64,000 nt of DNA from Fallopia convolvulus (Eukaryota > Streptophyta > Magnoliopsida > Caryophyllales > Polygonaceae). This document shows, one piece after another, positions 32,096 through 42,636 of this stretch. The DNA is taken from contig OZ024733.1 in the NCBI GenBank assembly GCA_964016875.1, positions 25,773,324-25,837,323 on the forward strand, read 5' to 3'. The position numbers and the translations under genes were made by a program. The notes below the pieces were generated by a model that was not told the origin of the DNA, searched no databases, and saw only the letters and a program-made list of their open reading frames with translations. How positions within the stretch are numbered: the stretch's first letter is position 1; the number at the start of each line of letters is the position of its first letter.

Positions 32096-33985
32096 CTTGT
32101 TCCTCTCAAATTGGTGTAGTTCTTCTTACATAGCTTGGATCCAGTCTGGGTCCTTTAGAGCTTCTTTGATGCTTTTTGGTTCCACCATTGAAACAAACGC
32201 ATTAAAAGCACAAAAATTATTGAGAGAAGAGCGAGTTAGCACACCTTTGTCATAAGGGGTGATGATGTTCTCAATGGGATGGTCTTTCCTTTGTTGGAAA
32301 TTTCTTGTACGAGTGGGTTCCCTTGGACTCGTTTCACCTCCGTTTGAGGCTTCTTCTTCATGGGGACACCCGTCTTCAGCTTCCTCGCTAAGTGTCTCTT
32401 CTGGTTGTGTTGTTGTGTTCTCTCTTTGTTCCCCCTGAACACTTGATTCTGGTACGTTTTCATTCTGGGGAACAAGAGAGTTCGCAGCATCTTGTGGTTC
32501 TTCTGTTGAGGAGGGAACTTCAAAGGAGCTTTGATCTGTGGAGTTTTGATCTCCTTCATTGTTCCCTGATTGTGGGGCATTGTTCCCACTTGGATAGTCT
32601 TCATCTCTCTTTCTTGGTTCATCCTCGTCGTCGTCTTCTTCTTGTCTGACCAGCTTGAACAGAGTTCCCTTTCCTTGAACCTCTGTTCCCATCTTTACAG
32701 ATTTCTCGTCGAAGATGACGTGGATGCTTTCCTCTATCTTCTTGGTCCTCTTGTTATAGACCCTGTACGCCTTGCTATGGGAAGAGTATCCCAGGAATAT
32801 CCCTTCATCGCTCTTGGGATCAAATTTGCCAAGGTTGTCTTTCCCATTGTTGTGGACGAAGCATTTGCATCCGAAGGTCCTTAGATGAGCGATATTTGGC
32901 TTTCTCCCTTTGATGAGCTCATAGGATGTCTTCTTGATCAAGGGTCTGATCATGGCTCGATTCAAGATGTAAGTAGCTGTGGAGATAGCTTCAGCCCAAA
33001 AGTACTCTGGAACTCCACTTTCAAACAACATAGTTCTAGCCATGTCTTCCAAGGTCCTGTTCTTCCTTTCGACAACTCCGTTTTGCTAAGGAGTGCGAGG
33101 GGCCGAGAAATTGTGAGAGATCCCATGTTCATCACAGTATCTTAGGAACTGTGAGTTTTTAAACTCGGTTCCATGATCAGATCTGAGAGCCTTGAGTTTG
33201 AGTCCCATGCTGACCTCCATTCTTGTGATTAGGACTTCGAATTCTTTGAAGGTATCTGATTTTGATCTCAAGAATAGCACCCATGTGAATCGTGAAAAAT
33301 CATCGATTAAAACATACATGTACCTCTTTCCTCCATAGCTTTCGGTGTGCATGGGACCGCAAAGATCCATATGAATTAGCTCTAAGGGCCTGGTCGTGCT
33401 CACCATCCTTTTGGGCTTGAAGGAGGTCCTTGTTTGCTTTCCTCGAACACAGGCTTCACACATCTTGACTCCTTCAAGGTTGATTCGTGGGAGACCGACG
33501 ACGAGATCTTGTAGATAGAGCTTCAAGATTTGGTTCATACCTGCGTGTCCTAACCTTCGGTGCCAAAGTTCCGTTTCATCAAGGGAACTTGCCAAGCACA
33601 GTTTCCTTGGTGGCTCAAATTCTGTATCCACCACATAAATGTTGTTGGACCTTCTTCCCTTTAGGATAATTTTGTTGGTCTTCTTGTTGATCACCAGACA
33701 CTCTTTTGAATCAAAGGTGACAATGTTGTTCCCTTGATCACATATTTGAGACACACTTAAGAGATTGAAACCCAGATCTTTCACCAGGTTAACGTTGCTG
33801 ATCTTGATTGATTTGTTGAGTAGCACTTCCCCTGTTCCTATAATCTCCCCTTTGTTTTTGTTGTCAAAGGATACGTGACCTCCTTCGGCCTTTGGGTGGA
33901 GTGAGGTGAGGTTGTCTTTGTTTCCGGTCATGTGGTTAGAGCATCCACTATCAATGACCCATGTGATGTTCCCCCTCACTGCCAC
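32096..33985 (-). pseudogene. SIRE-A protease and integrase
   Basis: The protease active site DSGCSNHMT is near 33950. The GAG-pre-integrase domain with LCLASSLDETELWHRRLGHA is near 33620-33560. The zinc-like CEACVRGKQTRTSFKPKR follows. The integrase core has Asp in HMDLCGPM (near 33375), Asp in LRSDHGTEF (near 33145) and Glu in VVERKNRT (near 33070). It is interrupted by TAG at 33086-33088, exactly where the family has Gln-Gln (TPQQNG). The C-terminal part (33052-32126) contains GRKPNIAHLRTFGCKCFVHN and an acidic, Glu/Ser-rich linker. A TAA at 32126-32128 separates it from RT. All parts share one frame. Confidence 0.92.
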
Positions 33986-35995
33986 CTACAAGAGAATTTA
34001 GTTTTTGAGGACTCAGGCAAGATGACTCTTGCCTGGTCCCTTGCAAGGGAAGACATTCTCGAACAACATGTAATCAGCAATATTAACGTCACAATGATCC
34101 CTAGAGTTAAGGGCAGAGTTCCTATGTGTGTTTCTACGGGTGGGAACTCTATCAGGGTTGGATCTGTGATTTTGCCTTTTCCAGTATTCATTGTTCTTTT
34201 GAGTTTGGGCCCTAGCTTTGGGACAGCCTTCCTTGTAGTGCCCATGAGCACCACAGTTCCAGCAGGTCTTGTAGTATTCTCCTAGGTAGTACTTAGGATG
34301 CGGTCTCTGTATCCTATTCCTATCCATAGTTTCTTTGTTAACCACTCTAGACCCGTTCCCTTTGGCTATCTGGACATATAGCTTGTGTCCAGTGTTCCCA
34401 GTGTAGTATTCTACTTCTCCATTCACTCCACTTTCCAGAACACGTATTTTTTCTTCTAAGTGAGCATTTTTCCTTTTCTCGCACTGAAGTTCTAAGGCCC
34501 TACATTCATTAATCTCTTGTTCACTCAAGGGGGACTTCCCTTTATTAGGGCTCTCTGACTCATACCCTATGCCGTGTTTGGCTGGCACAAATTTGGTCTG
34601 GGAACAAGAAGCTTTAGGGCTTTCAACCTTTTCACTTAGTTTTTGCAGAAAGATATTCTTGTCACTTTCTAGGGTCCTAATCTCATCTTCTAACTTTACG
34701 ATGTGGGACACACAAGATTGAACCTTGTCCAATAAGGGCACACAGGTGGGACATGGCTCAAGACCGACTAACTCAGCATTAGTTTGTTCTGACTTTTCTA
34801 GCTTCCTTTGCAATTTAATGTTATCTTTGACAAGACTTGTGAGAATTTTAACCAGTTCAGGTTTCTCATAATTTGACAAAGAAGCAAGAACGGATTCGGG
34901 GGTTACCTCACTGGGTTGTTCCGCAGTGGTTTCTCCTAAGGCCATGGCGCACATGTCAGGTTGAGCCCATGATTCAGGCTCCTCGTCTTCATCGTCACTC
35001 CATGTGGCTATGTAGGCCTTTTTCCCTTTTCCTCGGTTGTCCGTTCCCTGAGGGCACTCCTTGGCAAAGTGTCCCTTCTTGTAACACTTGTAGCACGTTA
35101 CATCCGAGAGGTCCTTTTCAGCAGATTTTCTTTGGGAACTCTGTCCTTTTCCTGAGTTCCCATAATTCTTCTTGAACTTCCCTTTGTAGAAAGATCGAAG
35201 AGCTTTTGTTACAAGGACTAGCTCTTCATCTTCATCTTCTTCAGATTCTTCATGTTGCTCTTGTACTGCCTTGATCACCTTTTCAAGTTTGAGAGCTATC
35301 CCTTGATGTGCTCGCTTTTGCTCCCTGTCATCTATCTTTCTCTTCTCATATCCCACCAGTTTTCCAAAAACCTAGTGGAGCATAAGAGCTCTGTTTTCGG
35401 GATTCTCTTTGAACATCGTTCTTTCATTTGTCCATTCTTCAGTCAACCCATTGAAGAGTTGTTGAACCTTCATTTTGTCGGTGACTTCCTCTTTAGTGAT
35501 CCCAAGACCAGTCATCTTGGTGCAAAGTCCCTCAAAACGAGATTGGTAGCTATCAACGGATTCTCCTATCTCCATCTGGAAGGTGAAGAACTCCCTCCTT
35601 GCGTTCATCTGAAGATCTTCTCGGAGGTCTGAGTTCCCAATGTGCATTTGCTGAATGGCTTCCCACACTTCCTTTGTCGTGTCTAGGTTTGCCACTCTGT
35701 CGCAGTCTTGCACCGACATGGCATTCTTGAGGTACTGGATGGCTTTGAAGTTGGCCTCCATGCACTTGTACTCATTAGGTCCCCATTTTGAAAGGTCATT
35801 CTCAATCGCTGGATCAATTTTGAAGTTCCCTTTCTCTATGACGCACCAAGCTTGGTAGTCCTGGCTGTGCATCCAGTTCTTCATGTCGCGTTGCCAGACT
35901 TCGAATCTACCAGTGATGAGCCTTGGTGGCTTGCTGTTGTTGTGACCGACTTGGGTGAGTTCCTGAGCCATGTTTGAAACCTGCGATGCTAACAC
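33986..35995 (-). pseudogene. SIRE-A gag
   Basis: The first ATG in the open frame is at 35995 (MLASQVSNMAQELTQVGHN); the ATG at residue 9 matches the SIRE-B start. The capsid part, UBN2-like, runs to about residue 207 with NDLSKWGPNEYKCMEANFKA and REFFTFQMEIGESVDSYQSR. A TAG at 35372-35374 interrupts it. The frame continues with a basic stretch, an intact zinc knuckle CYKCYKKGHFAKEC (near 35100), an acidic part, a long coiled-coil-like stretch, and a second knuckle CWNCGAHGHYKEGC (near 34260). Three more stops, TGA (34013-34015), TAA (33998-34000) and TAG (33986-33988), lie between gag and protease without a change of frame. Confidence 0.92.
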
Positions 35996-36011
35996 AAATC
36001 TAGAGCAGCCT

Positions 36012-36023
36012 GCTCTGATACCA
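36012..36023 (-). other. primer binding site of SIRE-A (tRNA-Met)
   Basis: On the minus strand TGGTATCAGAGC, two bases after the 5' LTR end. It is the standard plant Copia primer site. Confidence 0.95.
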
Positions 36024-36025
36024 AT

Positions 36026-37085
36026 TGTTAGATCGTGAACGAGTTAGCAAGAGCTTGGGAACTGGCTGTTAAGCTGTTCCCAAGGCAGCGGAAGGAATAA
36101 TATCGCAAGTAATTAAAACGTTGAAAGAACACAGTTCCTTATAGAGGAACCCCACGACAACCAACTAGTTGTGTGGGTAAACCTCTACCTCCGCTTGGAG
36201 GATTTTGAATGACTTTCTTATTTTATTGCTTGTTCCTTAGTTACAATCAGCCAGGTTCAAACTTCTCTGTTCCTAAGAGTTCTACCTAACTCTAGCAACA
36301 CTAATGAACCTTCTCAACTGAGTTCCTAAGCGAACTACTCAATTAAAACAAGAGAGTCAAACCTTACACCTTACAATTCAGTTCCCTTGCTCTTGGGAAC
36401 TTCACCTTCACCGTCGTCGAGATCTGACACTCGCCGCAGGGGACTTCTCTTCTTCTTTCTCTTTCTCTGTTGTGGGTATTTGTGAGTTCTGGGAGAAGTG
36501 CTCAATCCGAGCACTATTCATTTGGCTTTATACTCGAGTGAACTTGGGATTCAATCGCATCTTTCATTTGTGTCTGAAATGCCCTTTGCTTGATGCCCAA
36601 GTTGTACTTTCTTCACATGTGACTTCAATTTGAACTAGGTCAACGTCTTGAATTGATCGGACCATTGGATCAATCGTGACAGTCTGCTCCTCAGACTGTG
36701 CCTTCATCCTGTCCAAGACAGGATCCCGTGATATGCGTTGATCGGTCCTTGTCCTCACATGTGAGTTCCCATGTCGTGGGAACTGTCCTCTTCTGAGTTC
36801 CTTTGAGAGAAACTCTTCATCGTGTAAGCCTTTGTTCTCTGGTCATTCCTGGGAGTTCTCATTTCATGGGAACTCTTCTCTTCAGAGTTCCCTTGATGGG
36901 AACTCTTCATTGTGTGCTCCTGTGATCTTTGGTCATTCGTGGAAATTCTTTGCTCAACATGTGTTCCTTAGAAATACTTGATCAAAGCACATTAGTTCCC
37001 TTATAGCGTTTGTCATTATCAAAACTCGGAGAACTGTATCGTTGTTCCGATGTTCAGAACCAGAGGTCCCAACATCGTTCCAACA
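36026..37085 (-). repeat. 5' LTR of SIRE-A
   Basis: It is 1060 bp and the same length as the 3' LTR. Differences noticed by eye include single-base changes at the terminus (tgttag versus tgttgg), aacgttga/aacgctga, gggattcaa/gggcttcaa, aacgtcttg/aacttcttg and caacatgtg/caacctgtg. A TATA box lies at about 36526-36532 (minus strand). The hairpins are as in the 3' LTR. Confidence 0.95.
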
Positions 37086-37090
37086 ATTAT

Positions 37091-37330
37091 CCAAGAGGAC
37101 ACTTGTACCTTATGCAATTGCCATCAAGAAACTTGTGAACATTTTTGGTTCTATTGCAAGTACTCCAAGGAGTTCATGAACAAAGTAGTGACTTGGGCTA
37201 GGATTGGTAGAAGAGATGACACGATCACTAAATGGCGATGCTCTATGGAAAGGTGCCAAGGCAAAAAAAAAAAGGTTTGCTTTTTGCTTTTGGATTTATA
37301 TTTGGAGCGCATGAAATCAACAGATTTTGA
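37091..37330 (+). pseudogene. LINE remnant, part 3 (zinc-finger region of RT)
   Basis: Directly after the SIRE-A target duplication the frame reads CTLCNCHQETCEHFWFYCKY. This is the zf-RVT domain found at the C-terminus of plant L1 reverse transcriptases (C-x2-C ... H-x3-C spacing). An open frame continues to about 37337 and includes an oligo(A) run at 37263-37275. It ends the LINE that starts near 24346. Confidence 0.75.
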
Positions 37331-38280
37331 TTATTAATCATCTACTAAATTATTTTCAAATTAGGTGGCGTTAAAAACAATTTAGATACAAGAAAATGGC
37401 TTATAAAGTTTAGGATTGAAAGATCCTTATAAAACCTAGGAAAATCTAAATTTTTGCAACTTTTTTTTTACAATAAATGAAATTAACCATTCATTCAAAA
37501 AAAAATGAGATGAATTAACGAGTTAAACCTCATAAAAATGATACACTCTCTAAAAGGTACGGAGTATTAACTTATTCAAAGGGGGAAACTTTTGATAGGT
37601 GTAGTGATCCAAGGACCATGGATATTGATTACTGCAATAATTAATCAGTCAAACAATTAATTAACTACTAGTAATAATAATGTGATAATTGGATAGTGGA
37701 GAATTGTAAATAAATTATGTACTCTTTCTTATCTGTTACGAGAAACCAACTTGCCTGCTTTTAGTGATTAAATGGGGACACATGTTGTTAAAACACCAAG
37801 CAATCTTTGATCTTTTTTTCTTTTTAAATTCAAACACCTAAAGATAAAATAAGACTAAACGTACCCTCATATCATCAAAGGTATCCAAGATTAAAATCTA
37901 TACTAGCTAGATACCCAAAACCTTTTGCACTTTAAAAAATGTTGAATTTAATTCACGGGTCTTTTTCAAACAATTTGGGGTTGGATTTGCATCAACCTAT
38001 ACAAACGATGGTTTTTGGTAATTGGCGCTAGCTCATATGTCATCTTATTAAGCTCTGTACATGACAATATTTGGAGTTTTGTGTTAATTAATTACTCTAG
38101 TAGATTGTTTCTTTTTCATTGCACCTTATAATATATAATTAAGAGGATATGGAAATTGATAACTAGAGCAATTAACCTTTAATGAACACTTTTTATGAGA
38201 TAGTAGTTGAATTAAAGATATAGGCTAGTACTCACTTTTTAACTGACATGAAATGGTACTGAATACTGATAAAAATTGAG
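37331..38280. other. AT-rich intergenic sequence
   Basis: No ORF, terminal repeat or RNA gene is recognised. It separates the LINE remnant from the 3' side of the DUF761-type gene. Confidence 0.6.
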
Positions 38281-38614
38281 CAAAAGGAAGAATTGCACCC
38301 AAGTTCTTCTATTCCCATTCCACCATCATGTACAATTCTCCTAACAATCTACCCAGCACAAGAAGAAGAAGTAGAAGAAAAAAAGTGGGAAAATCCAGAA
38401 TTTGATGTAGACTACACATCAAAAAAGAGAAAGAGGCCTTGAAAGTTCAAGATCAAAAAAAAAAATCTTACATTCACCCACAAAAACAATCTCCTGCACC
38501 CACCAATATGTCACACAAACAAAGAAGATATAAAACAAAAAAGAAACCCCAGAAAAGTTAATTTAATTGTTGAAGAAATTAGAGAACAAGGAGGAGTTTG
38601 TTGATTTAGTAATT
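38281..38614 (-). other. probable 3' untranslated region of the DUF761-type gene
   Basis: It lies directly downstream of the stop at 38615-38617, on the minus strand. It is A/C-rich on the plus strand, with several purine runs. No clear AATAAA signal was fixed, so the extent is a guess. Confidence 0.35.
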
Positions 38615-39334
38615 TTACACACTCCTAGCAAGCATTTCTTGGTACCTCCTATAAGACTCAATCTTCTCAAGCCTGAACTTCTCATGACAGTTTGCAATGA
38701 ACATGTCAGCAAGCTTGTCAATCTCATTCATCTCCTTGTCAAACTCATCCTCTTCATTATTCTTCTTCTTCTTGGCCTTCTCTTCCAACCACTCCAAGTA
38801 GCTTGAGAGTTGGCTAGACCCATCATCATCATCAACGCCATTCTCATCAAAGGACTTGAAATCGCTCCCATCGGTGGAGAAGACGGAATTCCACGTGGAG
38901 TCATAGTACATGTGGGCCCCAGTACTTGCCGAGTCGTCGCCTGAGGCAGGGGAGGAGGAAGAGTAGTAGTTGTAGTTGATGGGGAGGACATGTGAAGAAG
39001 AAGAGCACCAATTGTAATGGAGCCTGAAAGATCCGAAAAGGATCTTTTTCCGGTACTTGTTCATCTTCTTCTTCCTCCTGTTGAGCTCCGACGAGCTCGA
39101 GTCCTGTAGGTAGAGGACTCTGGCCTCGTGACATAGCTCGAGGATCAAGGACTTGAGCTTGGAGAGGGAGCGGATGAGGCGGCAAATGTGGGAGAAGAGG
39201 AGATTGTGGAAAAGGGTCTTGAACTTCATGGAGTTTAGAGGAGAGGAAGAAGGGGAATTGGTAGTGTTGGGAGAGGATTTTGATGAAGTGAAAATGTGGA
39301 GGTGGGTTTTTGGAGATGTTTTGGGACTTAGCAT
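38615..39334 (-). CDS. DUF761-domain protein (cotton-fiber-like), single exon
   Basis: This is the only intact host-like gene. It is 239 residues from the ATG at 39334 to TAA at 38615-38617. The start was chosen because a TATA box (39402-39413) lies 68 bases upstream and the ATG is the first after the expected transcript start; the frame is open further upstream (to 39439) but that part would precede the TATA box. The N-terminus is Ser/Thr/Pro-rich. Residues about 36-75 form a hydrophobic/basic stretch (FKTLFHNLLFSHICRLIRSL), then a Lys/Arg tract NRRKKKMNKYRKK. A Tyr/Ser-rich middle and an acidic part follow. The C-terminal 35-40 residues, with EIDKLADMFIANCHEKFRLE and SYRRYQEML, match the DUF761 signature of plant proteins of unknown biochemical role. 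Paralogues are often small stress- or growth-linked proteins. Function here is not known. Confidence 0.85.
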   Translation of the reverse strand: MLSPKTSPKTHLHIFTSSKSSPNTTNSPSSSPLNSMKFKTLFHNLLFSHICRLIRSLSKLKSLILELCHEARVLYLQDSSSSELNRRKKKMNKYRKKILFGSFRLHYNWCSSSSHVLPINYNYYSSSSPASGDDSASTGAHMYYDSTWNSVFSTDGSDFKSFDENGVDDDDGSSQLSSYLEWLEEKAKKKKNNEEDEFDKEMNEIDKLADMFIANCHEKFRLEKIESYRRYQEMLARSV

Positions 39335-39401
39335 TGTATTGTATTGGTGTTTGTGGGTATTTGTGCAATTGGGTTTGGCCGCAAAGGATGTTGAAATGGG
39401 G

Positions 39402-39413
39402 ATATATATAAAG
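39402..39413 (-). promoter_or_regulatory. TATA box of the DUF761-type gene
   Basis: On the minus strand CTTTATATATAT lies 68-79 bases before the ATG, which leaves room for a leader of about 40 bases. A CT/GA dinucleotide run (39418-39433) is just upstream, a common feature of plant core promoters. Confidence 0.7.
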
Positions 39414-40739
39414 GGGTCGGTCTCTCTCTCGGTTACCAATAAGCCATGGGCTCATTGGGATGATTTTTCAAAAGTACCATTCTGTGCTCTTTCTTCCTCT
39501 GCCTATGTCATGTGTCAAGTGCAGCATATGCTTTTGCATTTTGCATTACAACATTCACACCTGTCTTCTTTTTTATTATTTTATTTGATTGCTTTCCCTG
39601 TTTGGATTTCAAATATATACGCTTTTCTTTCTCTTTTTGATTTCTGGTTTTGAACCGGTCATGGATGGATTTGGTAGGTTGTACCTAAATCATACATCTT
39701 CCTAATGTTTTTGTGACAAAAAAAAAAAATTAGTTGATACTACTATACATAAGTTTTTGGTGACTTTAGTATTGTGTGGTTACACTCTTTCATGTTTTAG
39801 GACCATGGTATTTGTTTGTGAAATGGTCTTTAATTGTTTCTATCTGTACTAATATAAAGACAAATTAGTGGCCGGAGTATTATGTTTGCTTGAAAAGTGG
39901 TAATTTCACTTAATTGAATTACTGAAGTACTCTTCTGGCTTCGAGTGAGCTTGTGTTATCATATTTTGACAAGATAACCGCTAATTAATTACTTACCTTG
40001 GATCTCTAGAATTCATGCATAATTAATTAAGCACCTTAGACTAAAGAACATAGTATATTGGGAAAACTGATCAGTAGTAAATGTAAATTTGCTTTGGTGT
40101 AACGGTGAAGTCTTCCTATGAAAGGAGTGCGATGAAAACCAAACACTTCCCAATGATGCCGTTTTCTAGTCTAGGGTGCCCTCTTTAATTATTACAACGT
40201 ATTTTACACTATTTGCAAGTGATTTCAGTAAGTATTTTATTTTTACATAAGGATCGGATAATGGTGAAATGATGAACTTATCAGTAATGCAAATTTAGTC
40301 CAAATATTATTAGCACTTGATAAAGTTGGTTAAATCGATCACGCCACTTGGGCGGTGAAACATATGTGGTTTATGAATCAAACACGAAGAATCTGGTAAA
40401 CTATATGCTGATTACACTTGTATATACATTCGGGTAAAAAGTGATCGATCAAACATGATTACTTTTGTTGATTAAAGAAAAAAATGATTGATTTAAAGAA
40501 CACAGAAAAAATTAAAGGTATGAAAGATTTTTTAATTTTTATTAATATTGTATTATATGGTTGGATAGCTTGGATCTGTCCAAAACATGTACGATAAACA
40601 AGATTAAGATCATAAGGGGGACAGAAAAATAAAAAGAAATGTCAGTTAATTGTAAATTGAATAAGGGATTGCGTAAAAACTGGTGTACTTGTTTTGATAT
40701 AAAAAATGGGGGAAAAAATAAATATTCCCTCGAGAAAAA
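39414..40739. other. upstream region of the DUF761-type gene
   Basis: No further gene is recognised. The plus-strand ORF at 39153-39653 is antisense to the gene and its promoter and is probably fortuitous. From 39660 on, the sequence is AT-rich with no repeat structure seen. Confidence 0.55.
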
Positions 40740-40900
40740 AGAGAGAGTGAGTGAAGACACTGAGACGCCCGTCTACGGAGGCACGGAGTAAGCCGGCTCA
40801 AATCCTCCCGATTGACTCGGCGAGCTAAACATGGCCGATTCTTCGCCGGTTTCTCAATTACGATGCTCCCCTATATTATTATCATAATTCACTTTAACCT
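40740..40900 (+). other. GC-richer island with a short ORF, possible transcript leader
   Basis: Within AT-rich surroundings, 40755-40870 is markedly GC-richer. After a purine-rich run an ATG at about 40830 opens MADSSPVSQLRCSPILLS and stops. It could be a first exon or leader of a lost or unrecognised gene, or a uORF. No splice donor was identified. Confidence 0.2.
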
Positions 40901-41187
40901 ACCCCTTTTTATTCTTAATATTCTATTCATATTTCTTTATACATAAAAAAAAAAAAAAAAATAAGTACCATAAGTCATAGTTTGGTATGCACATAAATGT
41001 TACCCTAATTGAATTTGTATTAGTGTGGGAGCTCAGCTATATTACAAAAGCTGAGTGAAATTAGCAAGGGGCACATTTGCCTAATTTGAGGTTTTGAGAT
41101 TAAGCATTGGGAATAGATCAACTTTAAAATTTGCAAGAGAATATTGTATTTTATAATAGATCTTTTTGAAGTGAGCCACCACTTGTT
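40901..41187. other. AT-rich intergenic
   Basis: Nothing is recognised apart from an A run at 40948-40964. Confidence 0.5.
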
Positions 41188-41203
41188 AGAATATCCTTTT
41201 TAC

Positions 41204-41728
41204 CAGAAAAAACATTCAAGAGGGATTACATTAAGTTGGACTTTGATGGTGCAGTGTGTAGATGTTGTGGCTTCATTCGGATTCATTTTTAGGGACTCCG
41301 GTGGCTCCCCCATCCATTTTGACGGAGAACTGATTGGTCGACAGTCTGTTCTAATCTCCAAGACCATCGCTTTGTGCCAGGGACTTCTCGAGGCCATTCG
41401 TCGTGGCATTCCCCGGATCCAGATTGAAGGCGATAATTTGCAGCTGGTCAAGGTCGTTCTTGGTGACTGACGCTGCCCGTGGGAGATTGAATTGTTACGT
41501 GCGGACATCCATTGTTTGTTGGCTCAGTTTCAACTAGGATTGGAGTATTGCTCATATCTACCGTGAGTGCAATTCTGTGGCTGACTACATCGTTGGTCTT
41601 TCCGACGTGTCTCTTCCATTCCACTTGCAACTGACTTTGGATTTTATACCCTCATCCGTCAGGATGCCTTAGGGGGTCACTAGTTTGTTAGTGACCTCCC
41701 TAATTCCTTTCATTATCAAAAAAAAAAA
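41204..41728 (+). mobile_element. 5'-truncated LINE, RNase H end, with target duplication
   Basis: The 525-bp insertion ends in an A tract (41718-41728). It is flanked by agaatatcctttttac at 41188-41203 and 41729-41744, a perfect 16-bp duplication. The frame reads FGFIFRDSGGSPIHFDGELI, then ETIALCQGLLEAIRRG-like residues and IEGDNLQLVKVV, the RVT_3 (RNase H-like) domain at the end of plant L1 ORF2. It stops at 41468-41470. It is a typical dead-on-arrival copy: only the 3' end was reverse transcribed. Confidence 0.9.
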
Positions 41729-41744
41729 AGAATATCCTTTTTAC

Positions 41745-42093
41745 ATGAAAAGTGGAGAGATAAAATGTGCATACTAGTGTATAATTCTATAAGATTACTC
41801 CTTTATCGTCAATTAGTTTTAGGATAGAACTCAATTAGCCTTGTTCAGGACTACATATCAACAACCCCTATTATATTGGTACATGAAAGTTTAATATGAA
41901 ATCAGAGCTATTCGCCTACCTGGTTATCTCAATTTTAGGTCCGTTTTCTATGCATGTGTGATTTAAAGAAACTAAGATCTCTACCATCTGTTGTGTTGTC
42001 CATCCGACCATGGAAATTTAATACCACTACATAGGCAAAAAAAAATTGGAGGATTTGATTAATGTTACATAATTAGATAACTTGAGATTACTA
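41745..42093. other. AT-rich intergenic
   Basis: No ORF or repeat is recognised. Confidence 0.5.
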
Positions 42094-42337
42094 ACTCCTT
42101 CCGTCTAAGTTTATTTGTCCTTTAGGTATTTTACACAAATATTAAGACAAACACTATTTTTACTAAAATACCCCTATTAAATTATCAATCCATATAATTA
42201 ATTTTCCTTCTTTTTTATTCAAACCTAATTAGTTGAGGGTAAAACTGGAAATTATTGGACAAAAATAGCTATAAGGCCAAATAAAATTAGATAATTAATT
42301 GAGTCTGAAAGGCCAAATAGACTTAGACGGAGGGAGT
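42094..42337. mobile_element. Stowaway-type MITE
   Basis: The 244-bp element has inverted ends actccttccgtctaagt and acttagacggagggagt, nearly perfect over 17 bases. They match the CTCCCTCCGTC terminus of Stowaway (Tc1/mariner) MITEs. A TA precedes the left end; the right flank is ga-ta, so the TA duplication is imperfect. It has no coding capacity; such elements depend on mariner transposase. Confidence 0.85.
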
Positions 42338-42604
42338 GATAAGTAATTTTTGTATTTAATTAGTTTATGAAGCTTCCTTTTACCTTCTTTCTCCCGCTCC
42401 TTCTTTCTCAAAGCAATTTTACCTACTCTTCCTGATAAGCATGTTTAAGAGTACTTGTAGCTTGGTGTAAATGATAATGACCAGAAATTAATTGTTGTGA
42501 TCGATCGCGTAATTATTTTGTTATTTTTAATTGGAAACCATCACAATGGTTAGATATTCATCAATGCTTTTCTATGATCGACACGAGTTTTAGGCATTGT
42601 CTTT

Positions 42605-42621
42605 TTTTTTTTTTGATGAAA
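42605..42621 (-). mobile_element. 17-bp micro-insertion left by LINE-type retroposition
   Basis: Ten T followed by gatgaaa, flanked on both sides by ttaggcattgtcttt (42590-42604 and 42622-42636, 15 bp). On the minus strand this is tttcatc plus an A tail, like the 3' tip of a LINE. It is best read as an extremely 5'-truncated LINE insertion with its target duplication. Confidence 0.6.
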
Positions 42622-42636
42622 TTAGGCATTGTCTTT

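Larger units (their letters stand above)
26232..37085 (-). mobile_element. SIRE-A: complete SIRE-lineage Copia retrotransposon
   Basis: The element is 10,854 bp with LTRs of 1060 bp at 26232-27291 and 36026-37085. It is flanked by the 5-bp duplication attat at 26227-26231 and 37086-37090. Read on the minus strand: 5' LTR, tRNA-Met primer site, gag-pol in a single frame (35995-30656), a spacer, a third ORF (29899 to about 27667), a polypurine tract and the 3' LTR. Pol order (protease, integrase, RT, RNase H) is Copia. The long gag, the single gag-pol frame and the ORF in the env position point to the SIRE lineage. Seven in-frame stops in gag-pol and a frameshift in the third ORF make it non-autonomous. 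About 15 differences between the LTRs were noticed by eye. Confidence 0.95.

Noticed and set aside
39153..39653. Plus-strand ORF of 166 codons over the DUF761 gene
   Set aside because: It is antisense to the gene and runs through its TATA box and upstream region; no homology was recognised.
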